NCBI RefSeq assembly: GCF_032452875.1
Contig: NC_083885.1
Location: 35,753,925 to 35,817,924, forward strand
Length of the DNA stretch: 64,000 nt
DNA from: Bos javanicus
Taxonomy: Eukaryota; Chordata; Mammalia; Artiodactyla; Bovidae
Reading direction: 5' to 3'
Within the stretch, counting starts at the first letter, position 1. Each line of letters starts with the position of its first letter. This document shows, piece after piece, positions 56,801-64,000 of the stretch. The notes under the pieces were generated by a model. It saw nothing but the letters and a program-made list of their open reading frames with translations, had not been told where the DNA came from and made no database searches. The position numbers and the translations under genes were made by a program.

Positions 56801-59800
56801 TGGGGTGCTGTTCCCTTGGCTTGCAAGTGTGCAGTCTCTGAAGGCCTCAAGGAGGCTGACTTATCTAGGGAGGCTCTCCAAAGGTGGAGGTGGCCCATAC
56901 CTAACCCCAGACCCCATGATAAATAAGATCTCAGTTCCTACAAAGTCTACCATTTCCTGTGAAATAACCACTGCGAAGAGAGCAACAGAGTTCTTTCCGT
57001 GAGATTGAGAAACCCATTGAACCAAAATAGGCAGTGGTCTGGGCCAAGAGAAGTAGTTCCACAGGAAGATCTAATTGTTAATGAAAAAATGATTCCTTTA
57101 CGTGAAAGAGGGTTCTTTCTAAAAATAGGAGGAAGAGCTGTGGCTGACCGCATGGTCTCTTGAAGGAAATGGCAATTCCTTAGGGCTTTCAAAGAGGAGT
57201 TATCACTTCAGAAGGCAGCCAGGAATGCCTTTTTTTTTTTCTTCTGAGATTGCCAGGTTCTGCTGAAGGAAAGTGTAAGATTCAGAAGGAGTGGGTGGGA
57301 TGGTGAAGTACAGGGAGCTGGAGGTGGTGGTTCTTTTGGTACTAAATTGTTTTTCTTTTTTTCTTTTCCCTGCCTGCTTGCTTTTCCTTCTTTTCTTGAT
57401 GCTCCTCCTCTCTCCTTTTTTTCCCCATCTACCCTTCCTCTTTCTCACTGCCCTGCACCCCCTCCTTTTTCTCTTTACACCTTCCATCTCTCCTGTCCTC
57501 CTCCTCCTCCTTGCTCTTTCTCCTCTCTGCACCCCCACCTGCCTTTGCCCCCACAGGACACTCTGAGCACTTTCAGGATGCCTTTAAGGGTTCCTCCTGG
57601 GATGTGGGAGACCTCTCTCTTGCTCTCTACTCTGCCCTCTTCTCTTACTCAGGTTGGGACACCCTTAATTTTGTAACAGAAGAAATCAAAAACCCAGAAA
57701 GGTAAAGGCGAGATCCCATTCTCCTCAACTTGGCTGGAACTCCTGCTGATAGTGGGTACACTTGCCCCCTCCCACCCCTCCTCCTTCGTCTCTCATCACT
57801 TCTCCCTACTCCCCCCTTTTCCAGCTCAGAGGAATGAGGGGCTAGGATGGGAGTAGGGAGGGAAACCCCTGGCTCCTCAGCCTCACGTTAACGTTGGAGG
57901 ATCCCCAAGGTCCTTCCTGGAGGAGAAGTCCTTTGGTGGGCCACAGCCAGCCCAGTTGGGGCTGAGATGTTAAGACCTTGGACTGGTGCTGACACTGAAG
58001 CCTGGGGAGCCAGAAGCTTACTCTGAGCAGCCAGGTCCCCAGCCTGTCTTCCAGTCCCTAAAGGACACCGCTATTCCTTCAGAGAGACCCAGTGGTCCCA
58101 CTGGGACAAGGATCAAATACTCATCCTGAGTCATCTTCACAGAGAAGGGGCTTTCTTCCTGTCTTAGTAGAAAGAGCCCAGGGCATGGGATACATCCTGC
58201 CCTTAAGCCATGTGGGAAGGAGGAGTCAGCCTCAAAGATCCAGAGGCCAGGGAATTCCTGGGTAGCTCTGACCCTCAACGAGAGGTTGGTTCCAGGTAGT
58301 TCTGTCTCATTTGTTCTGACAGAAATTTGCCCCTGGCCATTGGGATTTCTATGCCAATAGTGACGCTCATCTACATCCTAACCAACGTGGCCTATTACAC
58401 AGTGCTGAGCATTTCTGATGTCCTTGGCAGTGATGCTGTAGCTGTGGTGAGTCTCTTGGGATCCCATTTGCTCGTCATCTTCTGATACTGAATGGCTGAA
58501 TCTTCTGTTTCTGCAGCCACTTCACGTGGTGGGTCTGGGCCTAAGGGTGAGCTTTGCAGCAGTGATGGCATTTCAGGAAGCTGTGGACACTCTGTCCTGT
58601 GGTGAGTGCCCTTCTGTGCTCTGTCCCCAGACATTTGCTGACCAGACGTTTGGCATGTTTGGCTGGACCATTCCCATTGCTGTCGCCCTGTCCTGTTTTG
58701 GGGGCCTCAACGCGTCTATCTTCGCTTCATCAAGGTACTGTGTCTCTGCTTCACTGATAACACACCACAGTATCTAATTCTCTGAGGGTCTAGGTGAGTC
58801 CATCAGAGCCCCTTTGCTTTCTCTGTCTCTTGGACTTGCAGAGTGTATATGCGATCGTGTAGTGGTTAGTACTCTGTGTTGTGTATGCAGGTGTGCACAC
58901 ATGTGCTTGCCTTTGTGCAAACATTTGTATGCTGGGAGCTCACATTTTCACCTGAGGTGAGGACAGATTGGTAAGAGGTCAAGGAAGGAAGGCAGTAGCT
59001 TGGACAGTAGCCATCCTGTTGGGGATCAGACCAGACTCTATGTTCCTGTGGATTATGCTGCAGGCCTAGCACAGGATTCATTCTTGTGATGAATTATTAT
59101 TGAGCACTTGCTGTGTACCTGTACTGGTACAGGACGACTCTGCCCCTCACATCATAGAAAACACTGAGGCCAACAGGTAGGCTCAGCTCTCTTCCCCACA
59201 CCTGTTAAAGACTTACCTGTTAGAGCACTGTTGTTTCAGAGAGAGGACTGATTTTGCCTTTCCAGGCTGATTCTGCTACCTGGTCCCAGGATTCCCAGGT
59301 TCTGGCTCTGCCAGTTGCCCCCAAATACTTAGGTAGTAGGTCCATCCTGAGCTATCTTGTGGCATTGACAGGATGAAGGTAGGGGACTCAGAGTAAGAAT
59401 GTGGACCTGCACATAAAGTGGACTGCAGCCATGTCAAGATAATGCACAGCTGTTTCCGCCTGTGTTACCTTCTTCACTTTCTCCTTATTACCCGTTCTGC
59501 TGTCTTTGGCTCTGTACTCGCTACCTTTGGCTCACTTACACGTCCTCTCCAGCATTCTACCTTTTCTACTGCTTCTCTACTTCAGTACAGATACTAGCCT
59601 TGTGAACCTCTGACACCCTTCCAGATGATACCAGCAACTCCTGTGGCTCCACCTGGATGGCCCATAAATATCTCAAACTTAACATGCACTCTACCTGTTC
59701 TTGTCTCCAGTTGTGATACATCAGCCCTCCTTACTTGGCATCTTTTTTTTCTTTTCAGTGGAGGGAGTGTGTCACACAGCTTGTGGGATCTTAGTTCCCT

Positions 59801-62800
59801 ACCCGGAGTTTGAACCTGGGCCCTCAGCAGGGAAAGCTCAAAGTCCTAACCACTGGACCACAGGGAATTCCCAGCCTCTTGGCCTCTTGATTTTTCCCTT
59901 GGTGTTCACCCTCATTTCCCAGCCTCAAATACATGTGCAGGCACAGAAGACCACCAGATTTGTCCTCCGCCAGGGTGTCCACCCTCATTCAGGCCCCCTC
60001 TCTTATGGGACTGTTGTCCCAGATGACCTTCTTGTCTGGCCTTCCCCCCACACCCTGGCCTCTCCCTGCTTTAGTTGGCCTCAGTGATGCCACCAGAGTC
60101 TCTGTGTCAAGTCCAGTGAAGCCCGCCCTTTAGAGCCACTGCTGGCTCTTGGTGTTAGTTAAGTGTCCACAGCACGGCCTCATAAGCAAGTTCTTCCCAG
60201 CACACTTCTCACATACCTTATCCTGGAACTACAGGCATTCTAGTATCAACCTTCAAAGAGGCTACACCCTTTCATTGCCTCTAAACCTCTTTTGCCTTTG
60301 CCTATATTGTGTCCCCACCCAACACTCATCTTCTGGAAAACCCCAGCTCATCTTCCCAGCACAGATGTGGTCATCTCTTGGGGAGTTTTTTGTTCCCCAG
60401 CCCACCCCGAGCCAGGTGCTATGTGCACCATGATGCTGCGGACTACCTGGATGCTTTCACACCTCAGCTGCTCTGTTTCCAGTCAGTGGAGCTCTTCAGA
60501 TGCAGAAAGGAAACTTGAGTTGTCTCTTTGAGTCCCAGACTCTCCCTGACCTTTTATGTATCTGGAGCTCAGGGAAGATGAACAGAGGTCAGACAATCAG
60601 AAGTCTGGCTGCCCTTCTTTAAAAAGCCATTATGTTAAGTAGGAAGTCTGTGGGGTGCCAGAGTAGGGTACCCCAGGGGAATGGATTGGGGTGCCAGTGG
60701 GTGATGGCAGGGTGAGGTATCAGTTGGGTGATGGTGAGTTGCATCGCAGAGGCGTGGGGGTGTCAGTGGGTAAGAGTGGGTCATGGCTTATGGTGGGGAT
60801 ATCCATGGATAAAGGAGGTGAAGGTTGGCTTGGTTGTGCATAGAGAACATGGGAGGATCCTGAGAGACTGGCCCTGCAGGCTTCTGGGCCTGCCTGAGCC
60901 TAGTTTAAGTGGGGAGTGTGGCTGCATGGCTGAGTATATGGATCCTCCTGACACATCTCTTGTCCTTCCAGGTTGTTTTTTGTGGGCTCCCGTGAGGGCC
61001 ACCTCCCGGACCTCCTGTCCATGATCCACATTGAGCGTTTCACACCTATCCCTGCTTTACTGTTTAACGTAAGCTGTGCTGGGGAGTGTGGGCATTGGAC
61101 ATACCTGTGTGGTACTCCTGCTGAGTCTATGAGAGGACTGGTTGGGGCGAGGTATACTAGCTTCTTGGGGTACTTCCTGAACCTCTCAGTGTTTCTTTTT
61201 CCCACAATTTTTAAAAACATAAAAGTAAAACATAGAAAAGGTAAATGCTACAAAAGAATATAAATCAGTCAGATTTATCTGTCTCTTTTGTCAGTGGCTT
61301 CTTTTTTCTCCTCCTGCTCCTTCTAGCTCCTCATTTTTATTTTTTAAATCATACTTAAAAATCCAGGCCAGTGTACACCAGCTACCCTAGGAGCCTCTGT
61401 TCATATCGTAGGCATCATAGATTTCTATATAGTAGATGGCATTACAGTGTTTTCTTTCAACAAAATTAGTAAATGATGAAGTATTCTGACAGATGGAAGG
61501 AGTCCTGAAGAACTGTCATTTTCTAATTTGCACTGAGGTGTTATTAGATGTAAAGGATAGCAAGGACCCTAAGGAAAGCCTTACTCCAAGATTTGAAATA
61601 TAGTTCATTGTTTTTATCATTTAGTTTCTTTTTTTTTATGGTTTTATTACTTTTTTTTCGTATTCATCTGGAGTTTATATCTGGTGAATGGAATGAGGAA
61701 GAGATTTACTTAATTTTTTTTGTCACATGGCTAGCCAATTATACCAATATCACTTATTGAATAGTCCATTTTTCTACATTTTTCAAACAAATTAAAAAAA
61801 TTTTTTTTAGGATTTTTTTGCTGTGCCTTGTAGCATATGGGATCTTAGTTCCCAGACCAGGAATCAAAACTGTACCCCCTGCAGTGGAAGTGCAGCATCT
61901 TAACCATTGTGCTGCCAGGGAAGTCCCCACAGTTTTCAGATTTTTATCATATGATAATTTTTTAGCATGCTTCTTATGTGCCATGTACAGCAATTTGCCC
62001 CTTAAATGTATAATCATCTCAATTCATCCTTCCATCAGCACCAAGCTTACTTATTTAGCATTATACTGAATATTTGAGAACTAAAGTGGGGCTGAGGGTG
62101 CTTTTTCAATTCCCCCCTCTCCCTGAAATTTTCATGGCAGTTCTCACCTGTTTGTTTATTTGTCTTGATAAACTGTGGTATCATTTTATCAAAATAAAAA
62201 ATATCCTCAATATATTGATTGGAATAGCACTAAATGTATAAATTTAGGACAGTCTGACATCATAGCTTTTAAATTAATCACCTTGCACCCTACTTTTCTC
62301 CTCTCAGTATTGGGTCTCCTTCTGTCTCTAGAATGGGCTCTTTTTGTTTTCAATCCTTTGTTGGTAATCTGAAAAGACGGGTAGAGGGAACTCCATATCC
62401 TTGAAGTTAAAGCAAATCTAACCTTTTCCTCAGACTCTATAGTCCCTTACTCCTGTCTTCCTGAACTCTTTTGTTCCAGAGGGCAAATCCTGTTATACTT
62501 CTTCCCAGGGGTATGGGTCTGTTTTGCTAATCTGCATTTTTAAGGCTCCAGGATAGTGAGATGGTTCTGGAGACACTTCCTCCTCTTTCAGCCAGGTAGT
62601 TGGGACCCATGTATGACAGTCTCAGAGGGCACTGGGTGATTCACGTTGAGGCTCATGCATCACAGTGAGGAGGGCCTCACTGTCTGCCATCAGAAGGGGA
62701 AAGGAGTCTAGCTTGTTACTGAAGTGCTTGCAAAAAGAAGGGAGGCATTGAATGCAGGAAGAGCCTCCAACAGAGACAGGAGGGAAGGCCGGTCTGGAGA

Positions 62801-63944
62801 ATGGACCTATCTGATGCCAAGGGGGTCACTGAAAAGAGCCAGAGGTCATTGGTGAAGCTGAGTCAGCTCTCAGCCGATCTGGTGCTGACTGTTGAGTGAC
62901 GGAGTTTCCAGGTGGCGGTGGTAACAGTGCCCACTCCTTTTCCCTCTACTCTCCCCCTCCAGTGCACCATGACACTCATCTACCTCACTGTGGAGGATGT
63001 TTTCCTGCTCATCAACTACTTCAGCTTCAGCTACTGGTTCTTTGTGGGCCTTTCTGTCGCTGGACAGCTCTACCTTCGCTGGAAGGAACCTGATCGGCCA
63101 CGACCTCTCAAGGTCAGTGACTCTGGGCAGACCAGGAGGGGTGGGCCATCTCTTCAAGGTCTTCCCCCTCTCCCATTCCCCCATTCCCTCATCACACTTT
63201 ACCTAACATCTCACCTCTCTTAATTTCAGCTGAGCCTGTTTTTTCCCATCGTGTTCTGCATATGCTCCTTGTTTCTGGTGATCGTGCCCCTCTTCAGTGA
63301 CACCATCAATTCCTTCATTGGCATTGGAATCACCCTCTCTGGGGTTCCTGTCTACTTCCTGGGTGTTTATCTGCCAGAGTCTCGGAGGCCACTCTTCATT
63401 CGGAATGTCCTTGGTGAGCTCTTTGCCTGTTACACACTGGCTTTGTGTGTGTGTGTGTGTGTGTGTGTACAAAGATGTGTGCACAGGTGGGTGTGATGGC
63501 TAATGGCTTCCCCTTACTAGTGATATGCTGGAGACCTGGCTGCCCCTTTTGATCTTGACATGATCACTTTAATTCTAACTTTAGAGTCCTATTTTGCGGT
63601 TAAACACCCCCTCCCTGAAAGTGCAGTCCGTGTAGCAAGACAAGGAGTCATGCATCAGACCCTCTGGTTGGGTATGGAGTAGAGAACAGTGAGGTTTGCT
63701 GGGGGTGAGCCTGGCACAGGGTGCCCAGGGGACAGGTGGGAGGAACCACGTACTTTAATCAGCCTTATGTTGTTATGTTGTTTAGATTGGGGCTGTCATT
63801 CTGTCACTGAATATCAGTTTGCTAAATTCTCTTCTCTATTTTCATTTAGCTGCTATCACCAAAGTCACCCAGAAGCTTTGCTTTTGCGTCCTGACTGAGC
63901 TAGATGTAGCTGAAGAGAGACAGGCTGAGAGGAAAACTGAGTAG
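44888..63944 (+). CDS. SLC7A6: SLC7A6, y+LAT2 amino-acid exchanger light chain (nine coding exons)
   Basis: The coding parts are 44888-45410, 55421-55546, 57557-57701, 58323-58446, 58631-58734, 60972-61068, 62963-63112, 63230-63413 and 63850-63944. All introns are GT/AG, phases join, and the sum is 515 codons plus TAG, the same length as human. The first coding exon belongs to an exon that opens at 44854. The protein is a 12-helix LeuT-fold APC transporter. GSGIF at about residues 60-64 forms the unwound substrate site of helix 1. Cys159, in the FPTC loop between helices 3 and 4, corresponds to the cysteine that bonds SLC3A2 (4F2hc). It exchanges intracellular cationic amino acids such as arginine for extracellular neutral ones plus sodium at the basolateral plasma membrane. 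The start context is gccATGG; an in-frame GTG 18 bases upstream is not used. Confidence 0.97.
45411..47005 (+). other. SLC7A6: SLC7A6 intron 2, 5' part
   Basis: No exon was recognised. The A/T-rich section at about 46600-46990 looks like decayed LINE sequence but was not assigned to a family. Confidence 0.4.
47006..47178 (+). repeat. Bov-tA SINE, tail-less
   Basis: The head 'gcttccctggtggttgcagt' and a BovA monomer block ('ctccagtattcttgcctgga') are present. The 3' simple tail is missing. Confidence 0.82.
47320..47555 (+). repeat. Two adjacent CHR-type SINEs
   Basis: One copy (about 47320-47430) reads 'gttccctggtggtggcctag' … 'ggttcagtccctggctgg'. The second (about 47455-47555) reads 'ggcttccccagtggtccagt' … 'tgatcaggaaactagg'. 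Both lie on the plus strand, separated by a GGT/GTGG-rich stretch. Confidence 0.75.
47610..48445 (+). repeat. MIR SINE split by an LTR-like insert
   Basis: Positions 47610-47735 hold the 5' and middle MIR ('ttaccattgagtagct', 'tttgtaaaatgagaata'). Positions 48330-48445 continue it ('attgttgtgaggaataaa', 'gcctggcatgtagtgag'). The intervening 600 bases resemble a diverged LTR-type element and themselves contain a CHR SINE. The LTR label is an inference from 'gttttatttggcagac' and neighbouring blocks. Confidence 0.5.
47910..48031 (-). repeat. CHR-type SINE with 14-base target-site duplication
   Basis: The 14 bases aaaagattactgtt occur at 47896-47909 and again at 48032-48045, directly flanking a minus-strand CHR SINE with a long T-run (A tail). 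Confidence 0.9.
48675..48874 (-). repeat. Bov-tA SINE
   Basis: The minus strand reads from a 'gggcttcccaggtggaac' head through the BovA monomer. The plus strand shows 'ctcagtcgtgtcagactctt' at its left end. Confidence 0.88.
49037..49307 (+). repeat. BovA2 SINE with 11-base target-site duplication
   Basis: This is a dimeric BovA2 with an (AGC)n tail. The 11 bases cttcacctgtt lie directly before it (49026-49036) and directly after it (49308-49318). Confidence 0.92.
49319..50282 (+). other. SLC7A6: SLC7A6 intron 2, middle part
   Basis: No exon or assignable repeat was recognised. Confidence 0.4.
50283..50465 (+). mobile_element. MER20-like hAT-Charlie DNA transposon remnant
   Basis: Blocks typical of MER20 appear in order: 'gacatttggtctggagaca', 'tcattgtcacaacttctggg', 'aatgggtagaggtcaagga', 'gcacaggacagcccca' and 'cccaaaatgtcaattgtgct'. 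It is short and non-coding. MER20 copies have been reported as enhancers in other mammals (family knowledge). Confidence 0.75.
50466..52120 (+). other. SLC7A6: SLC7A6 intron 2, further sequence
   Basis: It contains a T-run at about 51219-51240. The stretch at about 51590-52030 resembles an old interspersed repeat but was not assigned. No exon was seen. Confidence 0.4.
52121..52337 (+). repeat. Bov-tA SINE
   Basis: It has the head 'ggggcttccctggtggctca', the B-box-like 'ggttagatcccttggttgg', a BovA monomer and an (AC)n tail. The flanks 'ggattgggtctg' and 'gggttggatctg' look like an imperfect target-site duplication. Confidence 0.9.
52338..55420 (+). other. SLC7A6: SLC7A6 intron 2, 3' part
   Basis: A MIR-like remnant (+) lies at about 54860-54985. 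A CT-rich stretch lies at about 53280-53400. No exon was seen before the acceptor at 55420. Confidence 0.45.
56305..56415 (+). repeat. CHR-type tRNA-derived SINE
   Basis: 'gggaattctctggtggtcca', then 'ggttcaatccctggttaga', then an A-rich end. It lies in SLC7A6 intron 3. Confidence 0.83.
57349..57556 (+). promoter_or_regulatory. SLC7A6: Long polypyrimidine tract before SLC7A6 exon 4
   Basis: About 200 bases made up almost entirely of C and T run up to the acceptor …gcccccacag at 57556. It is far longer than a normal polypyrimidine tract. It should bind U2AF and PTB-type proteins strongly and could affect exon 4 inclusion, but this is an inference. Confidence 0.55.
58851..58891 (+). pseudogene. 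tRNA-His-like 5' half
   Basis: The sequence 'gatcgtgtagtggttagt' followed by 'actctgtgttgtgtatgcag' closely follows the D-arm and anticodon arm of eukaryotic tRNA-His. The loop TTGTGTA keeps the GTG anticodon within a five-pair stem that uses G-T wobbles. The acceptor and T arms are absent: downstream sequence does not contain a matching GGTTCGAATCC. It is therefore a truncated tRNA pseudogene in SLC7A6 intron 6. Confidence 0.55.
58892..59741 (+). other. SLC7A6: SLC7A6 intron 6, 5' part
   Basis: No exon or assignable repeat was recognised between the tRNA-like half and the CHR SINE. Confidence 0.4.
59742..59870 (-). repeat. CHR-type tRNA-derived SINE
   Basis: A minus-strand copy with a T-run at the left and 'accactggaccacagggaat' at the right. 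It lies in SLC7A6 intron 6. Confidence 0.8.
59871..60971 (+). other. SLC7A6: SLC7A6 intron 6, 3' part
   Basis: No gene-like signal. A GGGT-rich stretch with 'gtgggtgatgg'-type repeats lies at about 60650-60790. Confidence 0.4.
61800..61927 (-). repeat. CHR-type tRNA-derived SINE
   Basis: It has the T-rich left end, 'tgctgtgccttgtagcata', and the right end 'attgtgctgccagggaagtc', on the minus strand. It lies in SLC7A6 intron 7, within A/T-rich sequence at 61190-62380 that is probably old LINE-derived. Confidence 0.82.
63444..63468 (+). repeat. (TG)n microsatellite
   Basis: This is an uninterrupted TG run about 30 bases after the SLC7A6 exon 9 donor. Intronic TG tracts close to splice sites can change splicing, and their length varies. 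Confidence 0.9.
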
Positions 63945-64000
63945 AGGCCAGAAGTGATATCCCCCAAGGCCTGGAAGGCTGCTACCTGGGGCCATAGCCA
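63945..64000 (+). other. SLC7A6: SLC7A6 3' untranslated region (start only)
   Basis: The first 56 bases after the TAG are present, and the UTR continues beyond the window. Confidence 0.8.

Noticed and set aside
57203..57538. Arg/Lys-rich minus-strand open frame
   Set aside because: It is simply the reverse reading of the polypyrimidine tract upstream of SLC7A6 exon 4.
58447..58630. Possible retained intron between SLC7A6 exons 5 and 6
   Set aside because: The frame is open just before exon 6, but reading from exon 5 into the intron meets a TGA within about 40 bases, so retention would truncate the protein.
1..64000. CRISPR arrays, prokaryotic operons, phage or plasmid modules
   Set aside because: All repeated units are interspersed SINE/LINE copies or microsatellites. 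Genes are intron-split and vertebrate, and no regularly spaced repeats with unique spacers exist.

Overview
This is nuclear genomic DNA from a ruminant, most likely cattle or a close bovid. The evidence is intron-split vertebrate genes combined with ruminant-specific repeats: BovB LINEs, BovA2 dimers, Bov-tA SINEs and tRNA-Glu-derived CHR SINEs. The gene order NFATC3 > < ESRP2 PLA2G15 > SLC7A6 > matches human 16q22.1, which corresponds to cattle chromosome 18 (family knowledge; no search was run). I saw no bacterial, phage, CRISPR or plasmid content. Gene identities rest on my recognition of the translated exons, and every intron was checked for GT/AG ends and for reading phase.

Layout. Positions 1-6440 hold the 3' end of NFATC3 (+): an intron carrying a BovB, a MIR and an L1 tail, then the last coding exon (3564-3685) and a long 3' UTR. 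ESRP2 (-) converges on it. Its 3' UTR starts near 6535, its 15 coding exons run from 7392 to 12949 (717 codons) and it has a CpG-rich promoter at about 12950-13250. Positions 13.25-19.1 kb are intergenic, with one BovB whose reverse-transcriptase frame is still partly open. PLA2G15 (+) follows, with six exons from 19224 to 31516 (407 codons) and a poly(A) signal at 32875. Its 6 kb first intron is a stack of retroelements: two inverted LTR copies, BovB pieces, BovA2 copies and an RPS15 retropseudogene. Positions 32.9-35.3 kb are intergenic and include an internally deleted Tigger-like DNA transposon. SLC7A6 (+) has a CpG-island promoter and a non-coding first exon ending at 35830. Its nine coding exons run from 44888 to 63944 (515 codons), and the 3' UTR runs off the end of the window.

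The four genes form no pathway: a calcium-responsive transcription factor, an epithelial splicing regulator, a lysosomal phospholipase and a plasma-membrane amino-acid exchanger. They are linked only by conserved synteny. The unusual content is structural: a tight tail-to-tail junction between NFATC3 and ESRP2, nested retroelement insertions with readable target-site duplications, a G-tract downstream of the SLC7A6 promoter, and a tRNA-His-like half in an SLC7A6 intron. I found nothing that qualifies as a previously undescribed biological system.
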